Shown here in pieces: positions 22,791 through 33,284 of a stretch of 64,000 bases of DNA. The position numbers and the translations under genes were made by a program. Source of the stretch: Ornithodoros turicata (lineage: Eukaryota; Arthropoda; Arachnida; Ixodida; Argasidae); contig NC_088209.1 of NCBI RefSeq assembly GCF_037126465.1, positions 21,333,146-21,397,145 on the forward strand, given 5' to 3'. Position 1 is the stretch's first letter. The number at the start of each line of letters is the position of its first letter. The notes under the pieces were generated by a model. The model was not told the DNA's origin. It made no database searches and saw only the letters and a list, made by a program, of their open reading frames with translations.

Positions 22791-22854
22791 CAACGCACCA
22801 CCGCGGTGAAACACCCCATCTCATCGTCATCATTTATTGTTGTTGTTGTTGTTG
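22791..22854 (+). mobile_element. 64-bp tail-only retroposon insertion with 11-bp duplication
   Basis: TTGGGAGAGGG is exactly repeated at 22780-22790 and 22855-22865. The insert is CAACGCACCACCGCGG, GTGAAACACCCCATC, CATCGTCATCATTTATTG and a (TTG)n tail. This is the very end of the (TTG)n family 3' UTR. Confidence 0.9.
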
Positions 22855-22869
22855 TTGGGAGAGGGAAGT

Positions 22870-23637
22870 AAGGGTGAAATCCTGCTCCCCTATGTAAAGT
22901 CTCCACAGAACCCCACCCGAAATATTTTTCCAACGCCTACAAGCGCTAGTTTTAAAAGGCGCAAGCACTATGGGCATACGCAATCTATCCCGTTTTGTAT
23001 ATAGATAGCGCCGTTTTAACGGCATAATGCCAATGATGACAATGATGATGATAATGACGAGAAAAAAAATCTTTTCAACAAACAACTCGCCTTACAATAA
23101 TAAGCACGGCTCTCCGACTAGAAGTTTATGGGTGCAGTACGGTAAATAGCTTGCGCCGCTATAACGTTCTCCCGTAAACCTCATTGCTAGTCCCCGCGTA
23201 ATTACAGTTTGACCAATTTTGGTGAGAGATTGCGCTTGGGCGCACGGGAGCAGGGATTGACCGGAGGAATTGCAGCTTCCCTCATTTGTCCCAGACATTA
23301 TATCATCGTGGGGCTTTGATTGCCGCATATTCTATATATGACGAATTCTGCGAAGGTAGCAGGAATGATAATTGGTGGCTCCACGTCGTCAGACGATCCC
23401 GATCGACGAACGGATGGCAGGATCGGTTCGCCGTTGTTGGGCCGTTGTTGGCCACACAGATGTGGGCGTCGTCACGATTATAGCCAAACAAGAAAAGGAA
23501 GAAAGACGGATGGAGGATAGAGGATGAAGGGTGGAGATGAGTAGAGGGTGCGTGAGTCCGTCGGGGAGAGCAAAGTATTAGGTGGGTCGTTGAGCAACAC
23601 CTGCCTTCTGCAGAAAGACAATAAGGTTTGCTCGCAG
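22870..23637. other. Unassigned interval
   Basis: Mixed sequence without recognisable gene or element. Confidence 0.4.
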
Positions 23638-23893
23638 GATGAACTTCACCGCGCAACACGGTGCTAGCCTACCCCGAATGACACCGTCATGTCGCTTGAT
23701 GTGTTGAAAGCCGGAGACGTCCGTCTTTTTGTGACACTTGTCTGTATTAATGTGTTAATGTTGTGTGTGGTGACACCGTTATGTTAATTCTAACAAAAAG
23801 GGGGTACGCCCGGGGCTTTCCCCAAATCAGCATAGTGATGACGCTATCGATGGTCGTCCTTTATCGTGTTATAAACTTCTGTTTTTTGGAGTG
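23638..23893. repeat. MITE-A copy, mosaic type, diverged
   Basis: The left end is GATGAACTTCACCGCGC and the right end AAACTTCTGTTTTTTGGAGTG. The right arm carries the GGGGCTTTCCCCAAATCAGCATAGTGATG variant seen at 30441-30702 and 62262-62517, while the left arm is of the other type. Confidence 0.7.
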
Positions 23894-23899
23894 ATAGTA

Positions 23900-24775
23900 G
23901 TCAAGTTTTCCGGGGCGATACGCTCGGATACATCCCCCTTGACGTAATAATCTAATCTTCTCGATCGTTCTCGAGCAAAGTCTCGTTAAAGAATGCCAGG
24001 CTGCGCTGCTGTATCGTAGACTCATGACAAACACACACACACACACAAGAAAAAAGAAAGAAAGAAAGAGGGACGTTCTAGTGTTTCCACATTCACGGTC
24101 TCAGACACCATCCTGGCGCTGCTAACGTTAAGATAAAAGCGTTCACTGTTTGTGCGAGGTTCCATCAACATTCGGCGCTGTCCCGAGGGGAAGGAAGCGG
24201 CTATACAAGACAGGCTAGTCTAAAAAGAAAAGTGAAGAAACGGGTAAATATTTTCTAAAGCTCTTGACGAAAACGAGCCCCATCGTCGCCATCGACCTCA
24301 ACACCGCTTCCTCGTCAGTCGTCACTAATGCTGCTCACTGATGCCATGGCGCCTGTACTATGGCAAGAAAGAGCACGACTACGATCGCCTCCCGTTCTTA
24401 TTGTCGGGGTAATATGAATGGTTGTGCTGTTTCTAGCAAGCAACAAAAAAAAAAAAAAATATATATATATATACAAGAAAAAAAAGAAAAGAAGAAAGAG
24501 AGACCGTTCCCTCTGGGATGGAGAAAACAGTACACGGGCATATCGTTGCTCGCATGCCAGTTAATTCGTTCACCAGGAAGTTCCATCAGGCACATTGTTG
24601 ACCACATGACGTCTGTGGTTGCATTTCTTCTTTATTTATTTCTTCTTTTCTTTTTCTTGTACAGTATAGTCAATGCAATCTATCAGACGGCAGGAGGCAG
24701 GACGTCGGAAAGTCTGCACAGACGCATTAGCAAAGGCACGTGGCGACCCGGGAATCCGTTAGGAGGTCATCCCGT
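23900..24775. other. Unassigned interval with microsatellites
   Basis: (CA)n at 24031-24046, (GAAA)n at about 24055-24069, an A run then (TA)n at 24447-24473. The 203-aa plus-strand frame at 24360-24971 spans low complexity and the hairpin at 24780-24955, and I do not accept it as a gene. Confidence 0.4.
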
Positions 24776-24779
24776 TAGG

Positions 24780-24955
24780 AGCTTTCGGACGGAATCCGAC
24801 CTTCCTCAGGTGCGATACATTGAACACTTGGTAGGTATATTTATACTAATGTGTATAAGAGAATTAGTTAAAAAAAGAATTAGTTCGTATAGATATCTCT
24901 ACAAAGTGTTCAATGTACCGCACCTGAGGAAGGACGGACTCCGTCAGAAAGCTTG
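24780..24955. repeat. Hairpin repeat, ~176 bp
   Basis: GCTTTCGGACGGAATCCGACC, TTCCTCAGGTGCGATACATTG and AACACTTGGTAG are mirrored by CTACAAAGTGTT, CAATGTACCGCACCTGAGG and GACGGACTCCGTCAGAAAGC. The loop is AT-rich. Confidence 0.7.
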
Positions 24956-25090
24956 TTCTTTAGTAAAATAAATTATTTAAATGTTTACACCGGTATAAAT
25001 GGCGTTCTTTTTTATCATTTACAGAATTTTTAATAAAAAAGCAATCTGGGGACAGCATAGATGTACTTTTTGCAGTTGAGTTTTACGGCC

Positions 25091-25706
25091 AGGCGGACAT
25101 CCTCTCGAAGAAAGTATGCAACTACAAGATGACTAATTACCTAAAATTCATTAATTAATCTTTTAATTAGGGGATTTCGGGCAAAAGCGAGGTTGCAGAA
25201 TGAGACTGTCCTACTTGAAAGCCATTCCACGCTCCAGCGAAAATCCGGAAAGGAGTGCGAGCCATGAAATATCCATCGCTGAATTTTGGCGAGCCGAAAC
25301 CGAAACCGAATGAAAATGCCTCGGGAGCGCGTCACCTTCGCCGACGGATGCTTATCTGGGCCGGAAAGAGGTTTTTCCGGCCAGCTGAGCGCCACCTATA
25401 CTCCAATCATCTCCATCGCTCCAAATCACGTGGCCCTCTGACGTGAAATGAGCGCTGTACTCCCTGTGTTCCCGGTCGCCGCGGTTTCGGCGTCGGCTCA
25501 TTTGCATATCAAAATTCGGGGATGGATATTTTAACGCACGTGCATGTTTGGGGGTTTTTTAATCGTGGAATGGCTTTCAACGAAGCTACTCTCTCATTCC
25601 GTTATCTCGTTTTTGCCTGAAATCCCCTAATTAAATAGTTAATTAATGCATTTTAGGTTATATTTCATCTTGTAGTTGCATGCGTTCATCGAGAGTATGT
25701 CCGCCT
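25091..25706. repeat. Foldback element J, ~616 bp
   Basis: AGGCGGACATCCTCTCGAAG, ATGCAACTACAAGATG, AATTAATCTTTTAATTAGGGG and GAAAGCCATTCCACG are mirrored by CGTGGAATGGCTTTC, CCCCTAATTAAATAG, CATCTTGTAGTTGCAT and GAGAGTATGTCCGCCT. Pairing continues into the centre (GAATTTTGGCGAGCCGAAACCG with GGTTTCGGCGTCGGC). Frames inside are mirror images of each other. Confidence 0.85.
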
Positions 25707-25726
25707 ACACTCTTAGCCGGTAGTAC

Positions 25727-25912
25727 ACTCTTAAAAATGAACTTCACCACATATATACTGGTGCAAATACTGAAATACAGCAAATACTGAAAAAAGTATT
25801 TTAAATACTTTAAAAATACTTGTCGCAAAAAGTATGGAGTAGAGTACCAAAATACCGAAAAAAAGTATTTAAAATACTGTATTTTGAATACGTACTCAAG
25901 ATACGTACAAGT
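25727..25912. repeat. MITE-A left-end stub joined to AGTATTT repeat
   Basis: A stub with ACACTCTTAAAAATGAACTTC is followed directly by AAATACTGAAAAAAGTATTTT-type sequence similar to 5755-6365 and 46740-46860. Confidence 0.55.
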
Positions 25913-25913
25913 C

Positions 25914-26055
25914 TGCAAAGCGTGAAATGGAGACCCCACTCCGTGACATTCATTTAGCCGCATGCATTTAGTCCAGAAATGAACTGATACTTTAGTATAT
26001 ATAATTATTCCCCAAAAGGGGTAAAACAACTCTCTCTTTTTTATCTTACCGTGTA
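25914..26055. repeat. MITE-F end fragment
   Basis: CACTCCGTGACATTCATTTAG, GCATGCATTTAGTCC, CCCCAAAAGGGGTAAAACAAC and TTTTATCTTACCGTGT resemble the end of the element at 21598-22062. Confidence 0.55.
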
Positions 26056-26561
26056 CGGTACGTAACCTGCACTAGGGTCGATGACTGTGAATTTTTTTTT
26101 TTTTTTTTTTTGGCAGGAACGGCCGCACTCTCGCAAAAGTTGGCAGTTGCTCGTGCCAGAGCATGAGAGAAACTGTTCGGAATACTGTTGTTAGCGAGGC
26201 ACGATGTTTGCATTCCCCGGCGGCAGCTGTCCACGTGAATTAAAATTTCGCCTCCGTGCACATCGCGCGCTCCCCGCGGAGTATGCAAATCGTATGTGTG
26301 CTCGGAGTATGCAACGATGAGACATTGTCGCTGCAGGACTAAAACGTGCTGTCTCAACGCATTCAAAATGGCCGGTAAGCGTATGTTATCAAAGCGCGCG
26401 TGCACAAGAGGGGGGGTCGTACTCTTACCATTCGGCCAAAATTATCTTAATTGATGGGTTTACGGTATTTATTGCCATTAATATTACACGTATTCATTGA
26501 TATTTATTATTTTTAATATTTTTTTAATTTTATGAACACATGGCCGTTTATGTTATAGTTA

Positions 26562-26814
26562 TACACTCTTAAAAATGAACTTCACCGCATAGCACGCTTT
26601 TAGCCAACCATTATCTGGAATGATATCGCTATGTGCCCTGATTTGTTCAAAACGGTAGGCGTACGCCTTTTCTGTGACACTTATGCGGTTCATAATTGTC
26701 ACAAAAATGGCGTACGCCTCCCGTTTTCAGCAAATCAGGGCACATAAGGATATCATTCGACATGATGGTTGGCTAGGAGCGTGCTATGCGGTGAAGTTCA
26801 TTTCTAAGAGTGTA
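26562..26814. repeat. MITE-A, complete, flanked by TA
   Basis: TA-CACTCTTAAAAATGAACTTC on the left mirrors GAAGTTCATTTCTAAGAGTG-TA on the right, with a GGCGTACGCC core on both arms and AATTGTC/GACACTTATG around the centre. The flanking TA suggests a Tc1/mariner-type mobiliser (inference from TSD and end structure). Confidence 0.9.
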
Positions 26815-26836
26815 GGATTATATAACGTTCCACTCC

Positions 26837-27025
26837 TACACTCCTAAAAATGAGTTTCACGACATAGCACGCTCCTAGCCAACCATCATTCCGAATGACA
26901 ACGTTCTCGCCCCTGATTTGTTGAAAACGGTAGGCGGAGCCTATTTTGCCAGTATGCACGTGCATAATAGCACAAAATAGGCTCCGTGTCCCGTTTTCAA
27001 CAAATCAGGGGCGAGAACGTGGTCA
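26837..27025. repeat. MITE-A variant with a different palindromic core
   Basis: The outer left end ACACTCCTAAAAATGAG and the arms CTAGCCAACCATCATTCCG and CTGATTTGTTGAAAACGG are standard. The core is GGCGGAGCCTATTTTGCC...GCACAAAATAGGCTCCG. The right terminus is lost and replaced by SINE1 tail sequence. Confidence 0.85.
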
Positions 27026-27027
27026 TT

Positions 27028-27077
27028 GGAATGATGGTGAGGCCGACACCGGCGAGCCCCTTCACCAGCACCACCAC
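27028..27077 (+). mobile_element. SINE1 3'-end fragment fused to a MITE arm
   Basis: GAGGCCGACACCGGCGAGCC and the CAC trinucleotide tail follow the MITE right arm where its terminus should be. Confidence 0.65.
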
Positions 27078-27172
27078 CCAAAGGGGCGTACACCTCGAAG
27101 TTTTAGCAGATCAACCTAATAACTGTGTCAATTCGGGGTTTTATAGTTAGCTGGAAGCGTGTTTGGCGGTGA
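27078..27172. repeat. MITE right-arm fragment
   Basis: GGGGCGTACACCTCG...TTAGCTGGAAGCGTG...GGCGGTGAAGCTC is a right MITE arm without its left partner. Confidence 0.6.
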
Positions 27173-27175
27173 AGC

Positions 27176-27428
27176 TCTACACTCTAAAAACAGAACTTCA
27201 CCGCATAGCGCGCTGTGCGCCAACCATTGCCACGATTGATAGAGTTATCGCTTCTGATTCGAAGAGAGAGGGGGGTGTACGCCTTTTTCTGTCAATTTGG
27301 ATATATGATATATCACAAAAAGGCGTACGCCTCCCTCTTTCCTCGAGTCAGAAGCGATAACCCTGCCATTGGTGGCAACGGTTGGCGTACAGCGTGCTAT
27401 GCGGTGAAGTTCTATTTTTAGAGTGTCT
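27176..27428. repeat. MITE-D, complete
   Basis: CACTCTAAAAACAGAACTTC is mirrored by GAAGTTCTATTTTTAGAGTG. Characteristic arms CGCCAACCATTGCCACGA and TTATCGCTTCTGATTCG flank a GTACGCCTTTTTCTGTCA core. It is related to MITE-A only at the ends and core. Confidence 0.9.
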
Positions 27429-27429
27429 C

Positions 27430-28074
27430 TTAAGAGTGTTAAGTGCTGAAAAGTGTAGATTGTTTTGTTTTTTTTCTGCCAATGTGCAGCATGCAAGGCT
27501 TCCATCTGTAAATTGGCCAGACGCGTCATCTAAAAATGACACGTTTCTCTCTATACCGGGTGCTCTGCAAGCAGTTACGAAAGTCCAGTAGGCCTTAGAA
27601 AGTCATTACGCCGCCTTAGTAATGGCAGCAGATCGCCGATAATCGGGTTTGGATGGCGTTGGATGGCGTCGAACGCGCTAGAGCGTGCCCAGTCAGGTTC
27701 GTGGATTTTACCAGGCGGAAATTATTGCATCAAACACCAGGCGCGCAGGAAACCGCGCGACTGCCTCGAGAACTATAATATGACACACCATCGGAAGGCG
27801 CGATTGCCAGAATGCTGAAGCGGACACGTGCTCATCAAAGGTCCGGTGGAAGCCATTCTACGTGGTGCCTGGTGTTGAGCATGACGTCTGTGTAAATGAT
27901 CGATTGCGGAGTACTGCTACGGTAGTGTTAACGCCTTGTAAAACGCCGCCGTATGTGGTCCAGAAAACGGAACCACTGTTGAACGGCGCCGTCCCTTATC
28001 CGATGGTAGCGCCACTGAGCGCCTGTTCCGCTCTAAAAACGGAACGTGACCGCATAACACTCTCAAGGAACCGT
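27430..28074. other. Unassigned interval
   Basis: No recognised gene. A MITE-end-like stub (CTCTAAAAACGGAACGTGACC) lies near 28031-28051. Confidence 0.4.
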
Positions 28075-28384
28075 GGAAAGCAGGACTTCACCACAAAGAA
28101 CGCTGTTAAAGCCAGCCATCATACCGAATGACATCCTTATCACTTCTGGTTTGTTGGATAAGGGGCAACTGGTTTGTTGGAAAAGGGAGGTGTACGCCGT
28201 TTTGTGATGCTTACGATTTACCCCAGTTATATGAGGCAGTGCCTGTGCCGTGCGCCATCGGACCTGTGTGCATCATGCAGTGTGCGCGCTGACCTGATAT
28301 CACCTACTTATGGACGGCCGTGTGTACCAGCGGGAGCGCGAGACCTTGCAACACGGAATGCATGCAATCGACCACCGCCTCTTT

Positions 28385-28800
28385 ACCATAGGCAAGGTGC
28401 TGGGCCCCTGGTCCTTCCCTTTTCCCTTTGTTTCCCCTTTTATCTTTCTTTTTCCCCTTTTTTCTGCCAATAAATCCCCCCCCGGTCCTTTCTCCCTTTT
28501 TCTTCTTTCTTTCTGTCAATAAATCCCACCTCCCTGGTCCAGTAGCGTTCCTATGCACCAAGGTATCCGTCATCTTTGGGATTTCCTGTCATCAACAGGC
28601 TTCTCCACCCTGCTTTGATCACGTGAATCCTCATCTCCATCATCATCTCTCACTATCTACAAATGGCACTGGGGCAGCGCCTAGCCTGCTGGCCGGAATC
28701 AGCCCCATTTTGTGTGTGTGTCTGTGTGTGTGTGTGCGTGCGTGTGTGCGTGCGTGCGTGTGTGTATGTGTGTGTGTGCGTGTGTGTGTGAGTGAGAGAG
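28385..28800 (+). mobile_element. Non-LTR 3' end with (TG)n tail, interrupted
   Basis: GGCAAGGTGCTGGGCCCCTGG (G-K-V-L-G-P-W) starts the segment. After the insertion at 28415-28531 it resumes CAGTAGCGTTCC and runs through AACAGGCTTCTCCACCC and CACTATCTACAAATGGCAC to CCCCATT and (TG)n/(GTGC)n at 28711-28810. It is homologous to 13044-13325 in the opposite orientation. Confidence 0.75.
28415..28531 (+). mobile_element. Double C-tailed tail insertion with CCCTGGTCC duplication
   Basis: CCCTGGTCC occurs at 28406-28414 and 28532-28540 and only once in the homologous copy at 13285-13295, so this is an insertion. It contains two successive pyrimidine tracts, each ending in CAATAAATCCC plus C residues (about 28465-28482 and 28515-28530). 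GGTCC lies between them (28484-28488), so it appears to be two insertions at the same site. Confidence 0.8.
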
Positions 28801-29027
28801 AGAGAGAGAGATGCTTACGCAGTTTTTTAATTGTCACAAAAAGCCGTACACACCGCGCTTCCCAAAAATCATTAGTGGGTGGACTTCAGCGTGATATAAG
28901 GTGAACTTATGTTTTAAGATTGCAGTAGCGTTGCACCGACGTGGACAAACACAGACACGGGAGCAGGAATGAATGAGAACTATATACACTCGCCATCGTT
29001 GCGCTCTATTCTAAGAGCGGAGGGGGT

Positions 29028-29125
29028 TACCTTGTGTCCTGAGCCGACTTCAGGGGAGCTGTGCCGACATATGTCAGCAAAGTTTGCAGGAAAAACCCTG
29101 GGAAAATGTCATAAACTGCAAGAAT
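29028..29125 (-). mobile_element. SINE central-domain fragment, minus strand
   Basis: The reverse complement contains CCCAGGG, CTGACATATGTCGGCACAG and GAAGTCGGCTCAGGAC, the central domain shared by SINE1 and SINE2. Confidence 0.65.
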
Positions 29126-29186
29126 TCGACCGCACCACCTTTCAGCCCTTACAGTGACCTTTCAAGATCACCAACGATGGGTTGGA

Positions 29187-29260
29187 TTGGATTGGATTAA
29201 AAAGAAAAAATGATAGGAGATTGTGGTTCCACGGATGCGGAGCCGGTCACTCAGTTGCGT
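29187..29260 (-). mobile_element. Retroposon tail with (ATCCA)n, minus strand
   Basis: GGATTGGATTGGATT and AAAAAGAAAAAATG match the reversed tail of the element at 56826-57043. No duplication located. Confidence 0.45.
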
Positions 29261-29958
29261 TTACGGTTGACTGACGACCGCTAGGGGTTGGTGAACCTGA
29301 TGAAGTAGGCAGGAAAGAATCACCACTAATACCATCATCGAGCAACAGCTACACAGATACACATCCGCTAGCCTTTCCCAAGATGCATCAAGCGATTTTC
29401 AATAGCAATAAATGAACCTGAGATGCTCTTTCTTTTCGAAGTGCTCGCGGAGATACGATATAACGCCAGGGTGGACGCCCTGTTCGCATGGCTGTACTAA
29501 AGCGATCTTTAAGTGGTGCTAAGTAGTGCTGCGTCGTGCAGTTCATTTCCACTTGAGCTTTTGGCTAAGAATAGCGGAGAGAGAAGATTGCGTGCACTGA
29601 CTCCGTCGTCATCAACATAACAGATGTTCTCTCGCGATTGAACAAAGCTCTTTAAAATTCCGCTCCCTTTTCTTCTTCTTTTTTTTTCTTTTTTTCATGA
29701 CCCTTCGGGAGGCCACAGTCATTGTCGAGTTCGGGCGGGACTAATTTTTGCCATGTCAACTCCTCTGCGCGAAAGAGCATGTGTTCTGGACGTAAAAGGG
29801 CATCAATTAAGATGACGAATAATTGGCATCACTCCAAAATACGCACAACAAGCCACCTCACTGATTATATCGTCTTTGATAATCATTGTATTGTAAACCT
29901 GCCACTATATCCTGTTTCAAAGCAGCAGTGATTCATTCATTCATCAGTGTATCATTCT
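29260..29958. other. Unassigned interval
   Basis: A T/C-rich stretch lies at 29668-29697. No gene recognised. Confidence 0.4.
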
Positions 29959-29959
29959 G

Positions 29960-30240
29960 TGCAATGGTTTGCCCTCAACGTGTTATGTGGCGAAGTTCTG
30001 TTGTTGTCGAGACTGGGAGGTACCCGGGTTCGAATCCTGGTGCCGGCTGTGCTGTCTGTCGTTTATCTGGGTTTTCCTCGGACGCTTTCAGACGTATGTC
30101 GGCACAGTCCCCTTAGATGCCGGCCCAGGACGCACACTCCCCCAGGGCGTTAGTTGTGACGTTGCCCACCTCTGTGAGGCCGACAACGGGGAGCCCTTCA
30201 CCGCCGCCACCACCACCACCATCTGTTTTAACAGTGCGTA
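29960..30240. repeat. MITE right terminus carrying an inserted SINE1
   Basis: GCAATGGTTTGCCCTCAACG...TGTGGCGAAGTTCTGTT is a MITE right arm. Its last bases (CTGTTTTAACAGTG) appear only after the SINE at 29996-30222, so the SINE sits a few bases from the MITE end. Confidence 0.75.
29996..30222 (+). mobile_element. SINE1 in a MITE terminus
   Basis: It starts GTTGTCGAGACTGGGAGG, lacking the A box region, and has the B box GGGTTCGAATCCT. The central domain and 3' part (GTTGTGACGTTGCCC...GTGAGGCCGACAACGGGGAGCC) end in CAC/CCG trinucleotides. TCTGTT flanks both sides, the same target position as in the copies at 54617-55079. Confidence 0.85.
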
Positions 30241-30292
30241 TGCATAACAGTGTTGTATTAACAGTTTTATATTATTTTCTGTTACACTATGC

Positions 30293-30440
30293 AAACAGAA
30301 CTTCACTACATAACACGCTGAAAGGCCACCATTGCACAGAGTTGTACCGTTAATCGTCATCCCCGATTTATGGAAAGCGTAGGGCTTACTCCTTTTTGTG
30401 ACAATTAACGTAATTACATAAGTGTCACAAAAGGCGTAAT
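30293..30440. repeat. MITE left half, truncated
   Basis: GCAAACAGAACTTCACTACATAAC through a CTCCTTTTTGTGACAATTAA...GTGTCACAAAAGGCGTAATCC core, then an abrupt switch to the next MITE at 30441. Confidence 0.65.
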
Positions 30441-30702
30441 CCACACTCTTTTGAATGAACTTCACTGCATAGCACGCTCCTGGCCGACCATCATCTCGAA
30501 TGATATCTTTATCTGCCCTGATTTGTCGAAAACGGGAGGCGCACCCCCCTCTTTTTTTGTAACACTTATGCAGAAATGTTAATTGTCACAAAAAGGCGTA
30601 TGCCCCGCGCTTTTTCCACAAATCAAGAGTGATAGAGGTATCACTCTGTATAATGGTTGGCCTTCAGCGTGCTATGTGGTGAAGCTTCGTTTTAAGAGTG
30701 CT
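30441..30702. repeat. MITE-A, mosaic arms
   Basis: The left arm is standard (CATCATCTCGAATGATATC, TTATCTGCCCTGATTTG). The right arm is a different type (CACAAATCAAGAGTGATAGAGG, ATAATGGTTGGCCTTCAGCG). The arms therefore pair only at the ends and core. The same pairing of types recurs at 62262-62517 and 54270-55092. Confidence 0.8.
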
Positions 30703-30762
30703 CCCGCTTTCAACGAATTAGGGGAAAGAACAATATATATATATATATATATATAAACATAA

Positions 30763-30971
30763 CTTCACCCCAAAGCACACTGCGCGCCAACCATTGCCAC
30801 AAATGATGGTGTTATCGCTTCTGATTCGAATAGAGAGGGGGGAGGGCGTACGCCCTTTTGTGGCACTTTGGATATATGATAATCGCCATAAAAAGGCGCA
30901 CACCCATATCATTCGCGGTAGTGGTTGGCGCACAGCGTGCTCTGCGGTGAAGTTCTGTTTTTAGCGTGTAG
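30763..30971. repeat. MITE-D copy, preceded by (TA)n
   Basis: (TA)n at 30733-30754 is followed by ACATAACTTCACCCCAAAGC and GCGCGCCAACCATTGCCAC. The right end is GTTGGCGCACAGCGTG...GAAGTTCTGTTTTTAGCGTG. Part of the right inner arm is deleted. Confidence 0.8.
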
Positions 30972-30999
30972 GTGCGCGTTATGAGGTGAACGTCTGTTT

Positions 31000-31316
31000 T
31001 AACCGTGTTTGCTGAGTCGAAAATCCTGAGACGACTCCAGGTTTCTTCGTTTCGGTCGACTTCTTCGTCGTTACTTTCGGATTTTATAAAACGCTACACG
31101 GCTTCTCATCAACGGGCGGTCGCGAAATCACTCCATACATCATTTCGCATATTCTCACACTTGCACGCTATTCCGTTATTCCACACTCCATACACTCCAA
31201 CAAATTTATTTTACACGCCTCGTTGACTGGTTCCTCATGTTTAAGCCCGTCTTGGTGCAATTTATCTTTACAGTTCCATACTGTGAAGTCTGTATTTCCT
31301 AAACTCAAAGTCCACT
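31000..31316. other. Unassigned interval
   Basis: A 73-aa plus-strand frame (31005-31226) is present but not recognised. No gene called. Confidence 0.35.
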
Positions 31317-31318
31317 CT

Positions 31319-31585
31319 ACACTCTAAGAAAAAAGCTTGTGAAAAGATGGTAACTTCCATAGTTACCACCTAAGTCAACATAGCGTCTGATAAAGGGTGT
31401 AAAAGGGCGGTAAAATCAATTATCACATAGCCAAGATGCTACAAAAAGGCGTACGCCCCCTCACTCACCGAATCAGAAGCGGTAACCCTATCATTCGTAC
31501 TTTGTAAAATTTCAGGCATAACGTATGCGACAATTATTACCTCCCAAAAAGGTGTAACTGCCCCACCCTTTTTTTCTAAGAGTGT
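31319..31585. repeat. MITE-C, complete
   Basis: CACTCTAAGAAAAAAGC is mirrored by TTTTTTTCTAAGAGTG. It carries GGTAACTTCCATAGTTACC, GTCTGATAAAGGGTGTAAAAGG, AAAGGCGTACGCCCCC and AAAAGGTGTAACTGCCCC. It is flanked by TA. Confidence 0.85.
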
Positions 31586-31589
31586 AGGA

Positions 31590-33080
31590 AGGCGGACCGC
31601 TCATCTAAACAACGTTATACCCCAACTCTCACCTTCTCGTCTCCTTACCGTCTCCTCTCGTTACCCGCTGTCGCTCACCTGCTGAACCGCGTTTCTGTAT
31701 TCCTTTTACATCGAAAACTCTTTGGCAGATCGAAAAGATCCGTCCTCGGAAACGAAAGCGGGTCGACTTTTCTCAGAACTCAAGATAAATATTTCCATTT
31801 CTCTGTTTTTTTAAGAACGACATGGCTGCAGAGACCTCCTCGAGGGAAGCTGCGAAGCCGCCGTCGTGCACGCCCTAGGTTGACAAACTGCCTCTGCTTC
31901 TGTGGTCGTCTGACGGGTTCTGCATCATCAATATATTTCTCACGAACTTGCTCGCACCAACCGTCCACAAGTTCACCGAGTTTGGCGTGTTTTGCTTGAC
32001 TTTAAGAAGAACTGGAGCTGCAACGCGTTGTCAGTAGCACCCAAGAAGTACGTGTGGCGGCGTTACTGTTTTTGAAATTGTAATTGTAATTAATATTTTT
32101 AATTTGTTACAGCACAGCGCATGTAGGGTTGCACCGCAATGACTTCGGTATAGGTGAGCAGGCTATACGGACAGTATATGCAGAAAATATAACTTCGAAA
32201 CAGAAGATGCCGTTACTCTATTAATACGTCGAATCATCATCATTGAATCATTCCAGGATATATACGTATATTTTTACATTCGCTGTTAAGTATGAAATGC
32301 GTACTATATCATAGGACGTATATTTCTTCTGTTCTTGATTGATTGATTTCTTCTGTTCTTCCTTGTATACGTTGTATTTCATTCTTAGTTCGCAATTCAA
32401 CAGTATCGTTATTGGCACTGTTAGTAATTTATTCCCTCGATTCCTTGTGTGTCGATCGTTTCAGAGAAACACGTCTTATTGCATTGAAATACGCAGTGTT
32501 TCATCGAAATGAATTGAATTAATATGAAATGCGATAACAGATAGATGTGATCAGATTAATGCGGCAAAAGAATAATAATAATTCAAGTAGATTCCCAAGT
32601 AAGAGAACAACAAATGACATGCACCTCGGACGCAGTGCAGCAAAGCGAAACAAGATGGTTACGCTAACTAAACAAACATGGCTAAAGAGGAGGATGATAA
32701 GATGATTGTAGGGTGAAAGGAAGGAGAGAGCGAGAGGAAAATATTGAGATAACAGACCCACTTAGCGTGAGACCTGCTTCCTTGTCCAGTGGCTAAAGAG
32801 CGTTGCGGAAAGAAATGCTTTGGTAGAGGGAGAATTATAACCGCATTAGGGCGTTCTGCTTGATCCTACTCATTGAATGAAGCGAGGAAGAGGGGGAGGG
32901 CTGTCTGAGAATGAGACGACGGCACAGGAGGTAAAATGGCACCGCGTTCCGTGCGGCAGTGCGGGCGGGCGACACGCTTTTTAAATAATCCTGGGTGCAG
33001 CTGGCATTGAACGACCGCCAAGACGCCGACCTCACTTTCTCCGTAACGAAATGAGGTCATGAGGCTACTCACTGGCCGGG
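31590..33080. other. Unassigned interval
   Basis: Mostly AT-rich, with a GATTGATT motif near 32336. Frames of 60-80 aa on the minus strand have no recognised domain. Confidence 0.4.
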
Positions 33081-33084
33081 TCAT

Positions 33085-33284
33085 ACCAACACCTCCTAGA
33101 TAGCAGAAGGCCTGCGCCCTACGTCCTATACATCACAGAGGGAGGTCCGTTGTTACAACCGCTGATGCTGCTATGACGTCAATGAAAGAGCGAACAAGAG
33201 AAAAGCTCCAAGCATGCAGCTCGCAAAGCTTACGCAGGGCTCCGTGCATGACGTAGGGCCCCCTGCTATCTAGTAGGTGTTGGT
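33085..33284. repeat. Inverted-repeat element N, ~200 bp
   Basis: ACCAACACCTCCTAGATAGCAG and CCCTACGTC on the left are mirrored by GACGTAGGGCCCCCTGC and TATCTAGTAGGTGTTGGT. It shares the TCCTAGATA end motif with element O at 9433-9874. Confidence 0.75.

Larger units (their letters stand above)
28075..28925. repeat. MITE-A split by a retrotransposon fragment
   Basis: The left arm (ACTTCACCACAAAGAACGC...TTGTTGG...GGTGTACGCCGTTTTGTGATG) is at about 28080-28210. The right arm (TTAATTGTCACAAAAAGCCG...GATATAAGGTGAACTTATGTTTTAAG) is at 28810-28920. The intervening ~590 bp contain the non-LTR 3' end at 28385-28800. Confidence 0.65.

Noticed and set aside
24360..24971. 203-aa plus-strand frame
   Set aside because: Lysine/isoleucine run from A and TA repeats plus a hairpin repeat; no recognisable protein.
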